Assembly (NCBI GenBank): GCA_002387845.1
Contig: DGLB01000080.1
Span: 1 to 40,490 of the forward strand
Origin: Stenotrophomonas maltophilia
GTDB taxonomy: Bacteria; Pseudomonadota; Gammaproteobacteria; Xanthomonadales; Xanthomonadaceae
Length of the DNA: 40,490 nucleotides
Reading direction: 5' to 3'
This document shows, one piece after another, positions 1 through 7,900 of this stretch. The position numbers and the translations under genes are program-made. How positions within the stretch are numbered: position 1 is the stretch's first letter; each line of letters opens with the position of its first letter. Under the pieces are notes generated by a model, which was not told the origin of the DNA, searched no databases, and was given only the letters and a program-made list of their open reading frames with translations.

Positions 1-912
1 CAGGATGCCCATGACACCGCCAATGCCCTGCAGGCCTGGCTGGTCGTGGCGCGGCGCGCAGTGCTGCTGGGGCGTGGCGCGGACGCGGCAGAGGCGCTGG
101 GTCGTCTGCAAGGGGGGGCGCTGCCTCCGCCCTTGGCGGCGATGGCCGCATTGACCCGCGCCACGCTGGCCGCGCGCGCGTTGCAGATTCCCGAGGTCGA
201 AACCGCGCTGCAGGAAGCCGCGTCGGCGGCGCAGCGGTCCGGCATTTCCGCCCTGCAGGCAGAAGTGGGCCAGGCCCGGGCGGAGTTACGCCAGCCGGCC
301 GCCCGCTGCAACGGGCGGGCGCTGGATCTGCAGCAGGTGTGTGCGCTGCTGGAAGGCCCGGATTGCGTGGTGGATGGTTGTCGTCGCGGCATATGGTCCG
401 CAGGCAACTGGCATTCGCTGGCTCGCCGTCCGCTGTTGTTTGCGCTGCTGCACGCGCTGGGCACGGCCTGGCCGGGCGCGGCACCGCGCGATGCGCTGAT
501 CGCGTCGCTGTTCCGCATCCGCCAGGCAGATGACACCCACCGGATACGCCTGCGGGTCGAGGTGGGCCGACTGCGGCGGTTGCTGCCCGAGGGCGTGAGC
601 GTGGTCAGCACGGCGCAGGGCTACCGGCTGGACGTGGGTAACGCGACACGCGTGGCGGTGCTGGAACCGCCTTTCGATGATGCCCCCGCTGCGGTGGCGG
701 CGTTGCTGGCGGATGGCGCGGGCTGGTCCAGTTCCGCGCTGGCACTGGCCCTTGGAATCAGTCAGCGCGGGGTGCAGCGGGCGCTCGCCGATCTGCAGGT
801 ACAGGGGCGGGTGCGTTCGACCGGGCAGGGGCGCACGCAGCGCTGGCGGGCAATGCCGCTGTCCGGATTCACGACGATCTTGTTACTCCCCAGGTTGCTG
901 CCAGGGGACTAG
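1..912 (+). CDS. Winged-helix transcriptional regulator, 5'-truncated by the window edge
   Basis: The reading frame is open from base 1, so the N terminus lies outside the window; about 303 residues are visible. The first visible half is alanine/leucine rich and probably helical. The middle (roughly bases 420-650) fits an OmpR-type effector fold: paired arginines in a recognition-helix-like stretch (IRLRVEVGRLRRLLP) followed by a wing ending in TAQGYRLDV. A second helix-turn-helix-like stretch (ALALGISQRGVQRALADL) follows near the C terminus. The likely role is DNA-binding regulation; the target is unknown. The GTG at 46 is an internal codon rather than an evident start. Family assignment is from pattern recognition only. 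Confidence 0.6.
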   Translation, partial: QDAHDTANALQAWLVVARRAVLLGRGADAAEALGRLQGGALPPPLAAMAALTRATLAARALQIPEVETALQEAASAAQRSGISALQAEVGQARAELRQPAARCNGRALDLQQVCALLEGPDCVVDGCRRGIWSAGNWHSLARRPLLFALLHALGTAWPGAAPRDALIASLFRIRQADDTHRIRLRVEVGRLRRLLPEGVSVVSTAQGYRLDVGNATRVAVLEPPFDDAPAAVAALLADGAGWSSSALALALGISQRGVQRALADLQVQGRVRSTGQGRTQRWRAMPLSGFTTILLLPRLLPGD

Positions 913-955
913 TGTCAGCCGCAGGCCCCCATCCCGAGGGACCAGGAGCGATGCC

Positions 956-1612
956 ATGAACCGTGCCACCACCCCCGCCGTTGTGCATGACGCTGAAGTG
1001 CTTCGTCAGTATGGTCCTTTCGATGGAGCCGAGGCCATCCACGGCGTGAGCTTCGACGGCCAGCGCGTGTGGGCCGCCACCGGGCCGGCGCTGGTGGCAT
1101 TCGACCCGGACAGTGGCGCGCCGGTGCACTCGCTGCCGGTTCCCTGCGACGCGGGCACCGCCTTCGATGGCACCCACCTGTACCAGATCGCCGAAGCGCG
1201 CATCGACAAGATCGATCCGCGCAGCGGGGACGTGCTGGGGTCCATTCCCGCGCCGGGGGGCGGCACCGATTCCGGCATGGCCTGGGCCGAGGGCTACCTG
1301 TGGGTGGGGCAGTACCGCGAGCGCCGCATCCACCAGGTCGACCCCGCCACCGGCACGGTGCTGCGCACCATCGAATCGGACCGCTTCGTCACCGGCGTGA
1401 CCTGGGTGGACGGCCAGCTCTGGCACGGCACCGATGACGGCGAGCGCAGCGACATCCGCCGCATCGACCCGGCCAGCGGCGCGGTGCTGGAACGTCTGGT
1501 CATGCCCGACGGCATGCATGTCAGCGGGCTGGAGTCGGACGGCGCGCAGCTGTTCTACGCCGGCGGCGGGCGCAGCGGCAAGGTCCGTGCGGTGCGCCGC
1601 CCAAGTACTTAA
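956..1612 (+). CDS. Small beta-propeller protein (glutamine cyclotransferase/PQQ-like repeats)
   Basis: 218 residues from the ATG at 956, chosen because AGGAG at 944-948 sits just upstream; longer in-frame starts run into the preceding gene. At least four repeats alternate a 'LWVG/VWAA' strand with an 'I..IDP.SG.VL' strand (IDKIDPRSGDVLGSI, IHQVDPATGTVLRTI, IRRIDPASGAVLERL). This is the signature of YVTN/PQQ-like propeller blades, as in glutamine cyclotransferase-like proteins. No signal peptide is visible, so it is probably cytoplasmic. Substrate and activity cannot be told from sequence; similar genes are often labelled glutaminyl-peptide cyclotransferase without proof. Confidence 0.7.
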   Translation: MNRATTPAVVHDAEVLRQYGPFDGAEAIHGVSFDGQRVWAATGPALVAFDPDSGAPVHSLPVPCDAGTAFDGTHLYQIAEARIDKIDPRSGDVLGSIPAPGGGTDSGMAWAEGYLWVGQYRERRIHQVDPATGTVLRTIESDRFVTGVTWVDGQLWHGTDDGERSDIRRIDPASGAVLERLVMPDGMHVSGLESDGAQLFYAGGGRSGKVRAVRRPST

Positions 1613-1613
1613 C

Positions 1614-1642
1614 GTGACGCATTCGCATTTGGACGCTACCAT
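1614..1642 (+). promoter_or_regulatory. Candidate promoter of the ECF sigma gene, apparently leaderless
   Basis: GTGACG (1614-1619) resembles a -35 box and TACCAT (1637-1642) a -10 box, 17 bp apart. Only five bases separate the -10 box from the ATG at 1648, so transcription would begin at or next to the start codon and the mRNA would be leaderless. No Shine-Dalgarno sequence is visible. Confidence 0.35.
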
Positions 1643-1647
1643 GCGGC

Positions 1648-2145
1648 ATGTCCAATGCCTCGACCCTGACCGAACTGCTGATCCGCGAACGGCCGGCGCT
1701 GCTGCGCCTGGTGCAGCGCATCCTCGGTGCTGACGGCAGCGCCGAGGACGTGATCCAGTCGGTGTGGTTCAAGGCGCGTGGGGTCGGCAACGACCTCTGC
1801 ATCGACAACCCGCGTGCCTATCTGTACCGGCTGGCCAGCAACCTGGCCACCGACCACGGCCGCGAACGCACCCGCCGCGCCCGCCTGCTGGCCGAGCAGC
1901 ATCTGTGGGGGCCTGACGAAGTGCTTTCCGCCGAAGAACAGGCCATGGCCCAGGATGAGCTGCAGCGGGTGCTGGCGGCGGCGGAACATCTGCCCGAACC
2001 CACCCGTACCATCTTCCGCCTCAACCGGCTGCAGGGGCTGACCCAGGCCGAGATCGCACGGCGGCAGGGGGTCTCGGTCACCACCGTGGAGAACCACGTG
2101 CGCGCCGCGCTGCAGCGGCTGGCCTGGGCACGGCAGGGGCGCTGA
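1648..2145 (+). CDS. ECF sigma factor, FecI type
   Basis: 165 residues, usual ECF length. Region 2 is at about residues 5-65 (LIRERPALLRLVQRILG through DVIQSVWFKA, then a RAYLYRLASNLATDH segment). Region 4 is at about 110-160 (LPEPTRTIFRLNRLQGLTQ, then a helix-turn-helix AEIARRQGVSVTTVENHV). It is followed by a FecR gene and an STN-domain TonB receptor, the standard cell-surface-signalling trio: receptor occupancy is relayed through FecR to free the sigma factor, which then transcribes the receptor. The nearby heme oxygenase suggests the ligand is heme or a hemoprotein, comparable to HasI; that is inference. Confidence 0.9.
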   Translation: MSNASTLTELLIRERPALLRLVQRILGADGSAEDVIQSVWFKARGVGNDLCIDNPRAYLYRLASNLATDHGRERTRRARLLAEQHLWGPDEVLSAEEQAMAQDELQRVLAAAEHLPEPTRTIFRLNRLQGLTQAEIARRQGVSVTTVENHVRAALQRLAWARQGR

Positions 2146-2153
2146 AGCGATGT

Positions 2154-2183
2154 CCCCTTGGGGAAGGTGGGTGCGCAATCGTC
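2154..2183 (+). promoter_or_regulatory. Candidate ECF-sigma promoter before fecR (site 1)
   Basis: CCCCTTGGGGAA (2154-2165), 14 bp, CGTC (2180-2183). The same two boxes at the same spacing occur before the TonB receptor and, slightly altered, before the heme oxygenase. The FecR start is 67 bp downstream. Box identity and spacing are seen directly; recognition by the sigma factor encoded upstream is inferred. Confidence 0.5.
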
Positions 2184-2250
2184 ATGAGACGAGAGCCCGC
2201 ACGCCGGCTACCATGCCGGACTGCGTCTGACACCCCGTCACTGCCAGCCA

Positions 2251-3225
2251 ATGCGCCCGCCCGAACCGTCACCCGCACCGCCGCTTGCCTCTGACCCGCC
2301 TGCCGAACAGGCGCGGGCGTGGATCGCGTGGCTGGCATCCGGCGCGGTGGACGCGCCGCGCATGGAGGATTTCGAGCGCTGGCTGGCGGTGCCCGGGCAC
2401 CGCCGCGCCTTCGAGTACGAACGCCAGTTGTGGCGTGTGCTGGGACCGCCTGCTGCGGAAGACACCACCGCGGTGCCGCGCCCGGGGCATCGTCGTGCGC
2501 GCCTGGCGGTGGCGGCGGCCGCAGTGCTGGCGCTGCTCTGGGTTTCACCGGAGGCGTGGTTGCGCCTGCGCGCCGATTACCGCACCGACACCACCGTTGC
2601 CACGGTGGCCCTGCCCGATGGCAGTGCGGCGGTGCTGGATGCCGATTCGGCCATTGCCGTGGACTACAGCACCACCCAGCGCGCGGTGCGGCTGTTGCGT
2701 GGGCGGGTGTGGTTCAAGGTAGCTCCCGGCCATCCGCAACCGTTCCGGGTACTGGCCCAGGGCGGGGTGGTGGAAGACATCTCCACGGCGTTCGCCGTTG
2801 CCACCGGTGCGGATGGGGTGCAGGCCGACGTCGAGCAGGGGCAGGTACGGGTGGCTGCGCAGTCCGACGGTGGCTGGACCTATCTGCTGGCCGGCCAGCG
2901 CGCGGCGTTCGCACGCGGTGGCGTGGTGCAGCGTCAGCCGGACCTGGCACCGGACCGCATTGCCGCATGGCGCGAAGGTGAGCTGCTGCTTGACGCCACG
3001 CCGGTGGCCGATGCGGTGGCGCAGATTGCGCGGTATCGCGACGGGGCCACGTTCGTGCGCGGCGATCTTTCCGCCTTGCCCGCAGTGAATGCCGCGCTGC
3101 GCGTGGACCAGCCCGAGCAGGCGCTGGACGCCCTTGCGGCAACGGCGGGCCTGCAGGTGACCCGGTTGCCGCTGGGGACTGCGATCGTGCGCGTGGCCAC
3201 GCCGGCTGAAACACCGCCGCAGTGA
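2251..3225 (+). CDS. FecR-family anti-sigma regulator
   Basis: 324 residues with the usual FecR order. A cytoplasmic N-terminal sigma-binding region (about 20-65) holds ARAWIAWLASG and FERWLAVPGHRRAFE. One membrane segment follows at about 88-104 (LAVAAAAVLALLWV). A periplasmic FecR domain spans about 115-215 (TVALPDGSAAVLDADSAIAVDY, RGRVWFKV, FRVLAQGG). The C-terminal DUF4974/STN-like part (about 245-318) includes DATPVADAVAQIARY. It should hold or activate the sigma factor and read the STN domain of the receptor encoded next. The stop codon is 156 bp before the receptor start, and both genes have their own copy of the bipartite promoter-like motif. Confidence 0.9.
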   Translation: MRPPEPSPAPPLASDPPAEQARAWIAWLASGAVDAPRMEDFERWLAVPGHRRAFEYERQLWRVLGPPAAEDTTAVPRPGHRRARLAVAAAAVLALLWVSPEAWLRLRADYRTDTTVATVALPDGSAAVLDADSAIAVDYSTTQRAVRLLRGRVWFKVAPGHPQPFRVLAQGGVVEDISTAFAVATGADGVQADVEQGQVRVAAQSDGGWTYLLAGQRAAFARGGVVQRQPDLAPDRIAAWREGELLLDATPVADAVAQIARYRDGATFVRGDLSALPAVNAALRVDQPEQALDALAATAGLQVTRLPLGTAIVRVATPAETPPQ

Positions 3226-3251
3226 ACCGGTGGTGGGTGTCGGCTGCGATT

Positions 3252-3281
3252 CCCCTTGGGGATTGCGCAGCGGCATGCGTC
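3252..3281 (+). promoter_or_regulatory. Candidate ECF-sigma promoter before the TonB receptor (site 2)
   Basis: CCCCTTGGGGAT (3252-3263), 14 bp, CGTC (3278-3281), about 100 bp before the receptor start. The first box is identical to site 1 except for its last base, and the spacing is identical. Confidence 0.5.
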
Positions 3282-3381
3282 TTACCTCCCGAACGTACCC
3301 GCCGCCGCCACGTACTTCGCAGCGCCCGCCCTTTGCGCGGGAATGCCGCCTGAGCGGCTTGTCTCATCTACAGGTTTCAAC

Positions 3382-6306
3382 ATGTCACTTGTTTCCCGCC
3401 GGGGCCTGCGTCAGTCCCGACTCTGCACAGCGTTGCTTGCCGCTGGCTTGATCGCCACCTCCGCGTATCCGGCGCTGGCGCAGTCGTCAGACCCCTCCGC
3501 GCTGTCGGCCACCCGCCGCTTCGACATACCCGCCCAGCCACTGGCCGACGCGTTGCGCAGCTACATGCGCCAGTCCGGCGTACAAGTGGCCTACCCGGCA
3601 GTGCTGGCCACCGGCATCACGTCCAACCCGGTCAATGCCGAACTGGACGCGCAGTCGGCGCTGGCCCAGTTGCTGCTGGGCAGTGGGCTGGGTGTGCGCC
3701 AGGTCGGCAGCGGCGCGGTGACGCTTGAGCGTGCGCCACAGGCCAGCCGCACCGACGGCGTCACCGTGACCCAGCCGTTGCGCGTGGCCGGCGACAGCCT
3801 TCCGACCGGCACCGCGCAGGACACCGAACGCACCCTGGAGACCTACCGCGCCACCGGCTCCAGTGTGTACTTGCCGCGCGCCACCATCGAGCGCTTCCGT
3901 GGCACCTCCACCGCCGACATCGTCAAGGGCGTGGTCGGGGTGACTGCCGGTGATCCGCGCACCGCCAATGCGCTGGATCTGAACATCCGCGGCATCCAGG
4001 GCCAGAGCCGCATCCCGGTCATCATCGACGGTGGCCAGTCCACCATGGACACCTACCGCGGTTACGCCGGGCAGTCGCAGCGTACCTACCTGGATCCTGA
4101 CCTGATCAGCAGCTTCACCGTCACCAAGGGGCCCAGCCTCGGCGCGAACGCGTCCGGCGGCATCGGTGGCGTGGTGGAGATGGATACGCTCAAGCTCGAT
4201 GACGTCGTGCGCGAAGGCCAGGACAGCGGCCTGCGCGTGCGCAGTGGCATCTCCAGTGGCAGTGCGCGCAATCTGCCCGCGTATGAGGGCGAGCCGGGCA
4301 CCAACCGCAACAGCCTGGGCGGCCAGTTCTTCAACATCGCCGGTGCCAAACACTGGGACCGCTTCGACCTGGTCGCCGCTTACGCCTGGCGCGATACCGG
4401 CAACTATTACGCCGGCAAGCACGGGTACGAGGATTTCCCGCAGACCCGCCGCACGCTGGCACCGCTGAATCCGCCCAACACCGAGGTGTTCAACACCTCG
4501 TCCAAGTCCAATTCGGTGCTGCTGAAGGGGACCTGGCGGATCGATGACAGCCAGACCCTGGAAATGGGCTACCGCAACTACAGCGGCCGACAGGGCGAGA
4601 TCATGGCCTCGCAGATCATCCGGGTGAACCGCGACCGCGTGCCGCAGTGGGAGCCGGGCAGCGTGGACCTGGACGCCTACAACCTGCGTTACCGCTTCGC
4701 GCCGGGCAACGACGCCGTCGATCTGAAAGCCAACCTCTGGTACACCAATGCCGACAGCCTGATGTACAACGGCCTGACCGGCATCACCCCGTGGTACTTC
4801 GACCGCCGCACCGAGTGGTATGACGGCCCGACCTTCAACGAAAACCCGGGCTACAAGGACGCATACCGCAACAGCATGAACCAGGAGCGGTTCGGCCTGG
4901 ACGTGTCCAACACCACGCTGCTGCTCACCGACGCCGCGGGTCTGTTTACGTTCGACTACGGGTTGTCCTTCAGCAATGAAGACGTGGGCCCGGGCAAGAA
5001 CGCGCCGATCATGTTCGATGACCTGATCAACAACCGTTTCCTGCGCAATGCGCAGCGCAAGGAGTACAGCGCGGTGGCCTCGATGCGCTGGCAGCCCGAC
5101 GACCACTGGGACGTGTTGTTGGGCGGGCGCTTCAACCGCGTGAGCATCCACGACCGCAACCGCCTGGCGACGGTGACCGAAGAGTCGGTGATCGGCCAGT
5201 ACCGCTACACCCAGCTGCTGAACGGCAACCCGGCGCTGCCGGCGTGGCGGGCCAAGCGCATTGCCATGCTCAACTGGTACCCGGATGCGAACGGGCAGTT
5301 CACGGAAGCCTCGCTGCTGGCCTCGCCCTATGAAAAGGGGACCGTGGCCGACATCACCGGTTGGAATTTCCACGACACCCCGGATACCGAAGACCTGATC
5401 GTGCCGACTGCCTGGAGCTGGTCGCAGCCGATCCGTCGCACCGACAACGCCTTCATGCCAACCGCCAGCGTGACCTATCGCTTCAATGAGGACACCCTGG
5501 TGTACGTGAAGTACGCCGAAGGGGTGAAGCTGCCCAGTCTGTTTGAAAGCACCCTGGGGCTGTTCACCGCCGCAAAGCCCGTGGGCGACGAGCTCAAGCC
5601 CGAGCGTGCCGCCACCTGGGAAGTGGGGGCCAGCACGGTCATGCACGGCGTGTTCACTGACGGCGACCATGCCGCGTTCAAGCTGGCGTACTTCAATACC
5701 CGCATTGATGACCTGATCACCCGCGATTACCGCACGCTGTCGGCCGGGTACATCCGCAACATCGACCGCTTCAAGGTGTCCGGCCTGGAGTTCCAGAGTA
5801 CCTACGATGCCGGCAAGGTGTTTGCCGACCTGTCCGGACACTACTACTTCGAAGCCAAGACCTGCGCGCCGGATATTGCCGCCGAACGCCGGGCCTATGG
5901 CGTGCAGCGCAGGATTCCCGAGCTGGCGGCTACGCCGGACTGCGTGGACGGTGGTTTTGAAGGTTCCTACAGCAACACCCAGAACCCACCGAAGTACACG
6001 GTGAACTTCACCCTGGGCTCGCGCCTGTTCGATGAGAGGCTGAGCTTCGGCACCCGCGTGGTGCACAGCGCCGGTCCGATCAGCAAGCTGGACAAGGAGT
6101 GGAACGTGGGGCTGTCGGCGATCCAGCAGTTGTATCAGCCGGCCACCATCGTGGATGTGTTCGCCAGTTGGCAGGCAAGTGAGAAACTGGCGCTGGACTT
6201 CAACGTGGACAACTTGACCGACCGCTACTACCTGGACCCGCTGGCACTGGGCGTGATGCCGGCACCGGGCCGGGTGATGCGGCTGGCGTTGACGTACCGG
6301 TACTGA
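3382..6306 (+). CDS. TonB-dependent outer-membrane receptor with STN signalling domain, probable heme receptor
   Basis: 974 residues from the ATG at 3382. This start gives a signal peptide (LCTALLAAGLIATSAYPALA); the upstream in-frame codons are not leader-like. After cleavage comes an STN domain (about residues 48-115, FDIPAQPLADALRSYMRQSG), which talks to FecR. Next are the plug (about 155-290, RGTSTADIVKGVVGVTAGDPR and RGIQGQSRIPVIIDGG) and a 22-strand-type barrel ending in LTYRY, a normal terminal beta-signal. Heme as substrate is inferred from the downstream heme oxygenase and shared promoter-like motif. The FRAP and NPDL motifs typical of many heme receptors are not seen; the equivalent stretch reads VKLPSLFES with ELKPERA. 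Another hemoprotein or siderophore ligand remains possible. Confidence 0.88.
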   Translation: MSLVSRRGLRQSRLCTALLAAGLIATSAYPALAQSSDPSALSATRRFDIPAQPLADALRSYMRQSGVQVAYPAVLATGITSNPVNAELDAQSALAQLLLGSGLGVRQVGSGAVTLERAPQASRTDGVTVTQPLRVAGDSLPTGTAQDTERTLETYRATGSSVYLPRATIERFRGTSTADIVKGVVGVTAGDPRTANALDLNIRGIQGQSRIPVIIDGGQSTMDTYRGYAGQSQRTYLDPDLISSFTVTKGPSLGANASGGIGGVVEMDTLKLDDVVREGQDSGLRVRSGISSGSARNLPAYEGEPGTNRNSLGGQFFNIAGAKHWDRFDLVAAYAWRDTGNYYAGKHGYEDFPQTRRTLAPLNPPNTEVFNTSSKSNSVLLKGTWRIDDSQTLEMGYRNYSGRQGEIMASQIIRVNRDRVPQWEPGSVDLDAYNLRYRFAPGNDAVDLKANLWYTNADSLMYNGLTGITPWYFDRRTEWYDGPTFNENPGYKDAYRNSMNQERFGLDVSNTTLLLTDAAGLFTFDYGLSFSNEDVGPGKNAPIMFDDLINNRFLRNAQRKEYSAVASMRWQPDDHWDVLLGGRFNRVSIHDRNRLATVTEESVIGQYRYTQLLNGNPALPAWRAKRIAMLNWYPDANGQFTEASLLASPYEKGTVADITGWNFHDTPDTEDLIVPTAWSWSQPIRRTDNAFMPTASVTYRFNEDTLVYVKYAEGVKLPSLFESTLGLFTAAKPVGDELKPERAATWEVGASTVMHGVFTDGDHAAFKLAYFNTRIDDLITRDYRTLSAGYIRNIDRFKVSGLEFQSTYDAGKVFADLSGHYYFEAKTCAPDIAAERRAYGVQRRIPELAATPDCVDGGFEGSYSNTQNPPKYTVNFTLGSRLFDERLSFGTRVVHSAGPISKLDKEWNVGLSAIQQLYQPATIVDVFASWQASEKLALDFNVDNLTDRYYLDPLALGVMPAPGRVMRLALTYRY

Positions 6307-6324
6307 TCCGGCAGTGACGGGCAT

Positions 6325-6354
6325 GGCCCGTCCCCGGGATGACGGGGATGGGCC
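6325..6354. terminator. Hairpin downstream of the TonB receptor
   Basis: Arms 6325-6335 and 6344-6354 pair over 11 positions with one non-Watson-Crick position. It starts 18 bp after the receptor stop codon. No T-run follows, so termination is likely but not certain. Confidence 0.45.
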
Positions 6355-6376
6355 GGCATGGCGTGATGTTGGCGCT

Positions 6377-6442
6377 GTAGAGCCGGGCTTGCCCGGCTGG
6401 GCAGGTGATGCATCTGTTTCAGCCGGGCAAGCCCGGCTCTAC
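6377..6442. repeat. Inverted pair of GTAG palindromes (SMAG-like REP)
   Basis: GTAG (6377-6380) heads a small palindrome (AGCCGGGC, TT, GCCCGGCT). A second copy in reverse orientation ends in CTAC at 6439-6442. The two units form a large cruciform-like inverted repeat in the convergent junction between the receptor and the DUF2789 gene, where it could end transcription from both sides. The GTAG head and GC-rich stem fit the Stenotrophomonas SMAG family. Confidence 0.8.
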
Positions 6443-6484
6443 GGAGCGCAGGCACCGCGGCACGTCAATGCCGCGTTTCACCGA

Positions 6485-6730
6485 TCACCGCTTCATCGAA
6501 TCCGCATGCAGCGCTTCATTGAGCTCATCGACAGTGATCGCCCAGTCCGCATCGGACTTGAGCTGCTCGGACAGGAACTGGCGCTGGCCGTCGTTCCAGA
6601 ACGGCGCTTCGGCCACGGCCACGTCCGCCGGCAGCTGGTGTTTGAGAATGAACGCGGCGATGCCGTCGTTGCTCGCATCCAGCCCCAGCTGCTCGAACAG
6701 GGTGGTCATGCGGGTTTCAGTGGTGTCCAT
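6485..6730 (-). CDS. DUF2789 family protein
   Basis: 81 residues, matching the small DUF2789 family by its hallmarks: an N-terminal MDTTETRMTTLFEQLGLD, then FILKHQLP, a central APFWNDGQRQFL, and an acidic C-terminal helix (DADWAITVDELNEAL). The function of the family is unknown; it is soluble, cytoplasmic and probably helical. It sits between the TonB receptor and the heme oxygenase on the opposite strand, so it is not part of their transcript. I see no CTTGGGG/CGTC motif in front of it. Confidence 0.85.
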   Translation of the reverse strand: MDTTETRMTTLFEQLGLDASNDGIAAFILKHQLPADVAVAEAPFWNDGQRQFLSEQLKSDADWAITVDELNEALHADSMKR

Positions 6731-6829
6731 CAGGAAATCCTCGGGGGGCGGTCAAGCTGGCATTATCGACAAGGACAGGTGAGGATGGCATCGCCGGAAT
6801 GGGGGAGCCGCCCGCTGTGCTGTAATCGG

Positions 6830-6856
6830 CTTGGGGGTCGCGGCCCCTCGCGCGTC
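6830..6856 (+). promoter_or_regulatory. Candidate ECF-sigma promoter before the heme oxygenase (site 3)
   Basis: CTTGGGGGT (6830-6838), 14 bp, CGTC (6853-6856), followed by CTAA; the heme oxygenase ATG is 36 bp on. It keeps the spacing and the CGTC box of sites 1 and 2 but lacks the left half of the CCCC/GGGG palindrome. Confidence 0.45.
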
Positions 6857-6891
6857 CTAACCCAGGTAACGCCCACTCAGAATTGAACCGC

Positions 6892-7482
6892 ATGCTTGCT
6901 TTCGACTCCCCCGACGCCACCCGCAGCCAGCGCCTCAAGGCCGCCACCCGTGACAGCCATGGCGCACTGGACGCGCGCATCATGGCCGGCGACATCTTCG
7001 CCAGCCGTGCGCAGTTCGCCCGCTTCCTGCGCGTGCAGTACCGCTTCCACCGTGACGTGGACGCGCTGTACGGCAGTGCGGCGCTGGATGCGCTGCTGCC
7101 CGATCTGGTCGAGCGTCGCCGGCTGAACCAGGTCACCCAGGACCTGCAGGACCTCGAACAGACCCTGCCGGCGTCGCTGCCGGAGCCTTTGCCGGCCGAT
7201 CTGCCGCTGGCCGCCGCGCTGGGCTGGCTGTATGTCGCCGAAGGCTCCAACCTCGGTGGCACCGTGCTGTACAAGATGGCGGCCAAGCTGGGGCTGGATG
7301 CCGGCTTTGGCGCGCGCCACCTGGCCGCGCACCCGGACGGCGCAGCGCGCCACTGGCGCAGCTTCACCGCCGCGCTGGACAGCGTGCCGTTGAGCGCAGA
7401 GCAGGAACAACAGGTGATCGACGCCGCCGATGCGGCCTTCCGCAGCGTGCACGGGCACGTGGAACAGGAGTTCGGGCGTTGA
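6892..7482 (+). CDS. hemO: Biliverdin-producing heme oxygenase
   Basis: 196 residues from the ATG at 6892; a TTG at 6883 is possible but less likely. It belongs to the bacterial HemO/PigA-like class. The N-terminal helix TRDSHGALDARIM carries His23, the expected proximal heme ligand. The distal helix has the glycine-rich EGSNLGG (residues 117-123) that lets heme bind. The reaction opens heme to biliverdin, CO and Fe2+ in the cytoplasm, releasing iron taken up through a TonB receptor. The upstream STN receptor/FecR/ECF trio and a shared promoter-like box support an iron-acquisition role. Regiospecificity cannot be read from sequence. Confidence 0.9.
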   Translation: MLAFDSPDATRSQRLKAATRDSHGALDARIMAGDIFASRAQFARFLRVQYRFHRDVDALYGSAALDALLPDLVERRRLNQVTQDLQDLEQTLPASLPEPLPADLPLAAALGWLYVAEGSNLGGTVLYKMAAKLGLDAGFGARHLAAHPDGAARHWRSFTAALDSVPLSAEQEQQVIDAADAAFRSVHGHVEQEFGR

Positions 7483-7498
7483 GCGAAAAGGACTGCTG

Positions 7499-7861
7499 AT
7501 GCGCTGGCTGTGGTTCGCACTTGGCTGGGTGATGGTGGCGCTGGGCGTCATCGGCGCGCTGTTGCCGGTGATGCCGACCACCATCTTTCTGATTCTGGCA
7601 GTGGGCTGCTTCGCGCGCAGTTCGCCGAAGTTCGAACGCAAGCTGCTGGAGCACCCGACGTACGGCCCCGCGCTGCGCGCCTGGCGTGAGCAGGGCGCGG
7701 TCAGCCGCAAGGGCAAGGCCTTTGCCGCCGGCGGCATGGCGTTCGGCTTCGTGATGTTCTGCTGGGGCGCGCGGCCGTCGCTGCCGTTGCTGCTGGGGGT
7801 GGGGGCGTTTTTCCTCGCCAGCGCGATCTATGTGTTATCGCGCCCCACACCGATACCGTGA
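7499..7861 (+). CDS. YbaN family (DUF454) inner-membrane protein
   Basis: 120 residues from the ATG at 7499, with AAAGGA 7-13 bases upstream. The family's standard N terminus is present: a membrane segment (LGWVMVALGVIGALLPVMPTT), then FLILAVGCFARSSPKFERKLLEHPTYGP. Two close membrane segments are at the C terminus. Family function is unknown. It begins 16 bp after the heme oxygenase stop, so the two are probably co-transcribed; YbaN-like genes near heme-use genes have been noticed elsewhere, but a heme role is only a guess. Confidence 0.87.
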   Translation: MRWLWFALGWVMVALGVIGALLPVMPTTIFLILAVGCFARSSPKFERKLLEHPTYGPALRAWREQGAVSRKGKAFAAGGMAFGFVMFCWGARPSLPLLLGVGAFFLASAIYVLSRPTPIP

Positions 7862-7865
7862 AGGT

Positions 7866-7890
7866 GTCGCCCGACGCAGGGTCGGGCGAC
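7866..7890. terminator. Bidirectional hairpin between convergent genes
   Basis: Perfect 10-bp stem (7866-7875 with 7881-7890) and a 5-base loop, placed in the 39-bp gap between the YbaN-like stop and the pyrophosphatase stop. Confidence 0.6.
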
Positions 7891-7900
7891 GTGTGACGGG

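Noticed and set aside
677..955. Longer N terminus for the propeller protein starting at 677
   Set aside because: The extension overlaps the upstream gene in another frame and is arginine-rich noise; the ATG at 956 has AGGAG correctly placed.
3487..6324. 945-codon open frame antisense to the TonB receptor
   Set aside because: It mirrors a well-supported gene; its His/Val/Gly-rich product is what high-GC third positions produce on the opposite strand, and it has no start context.
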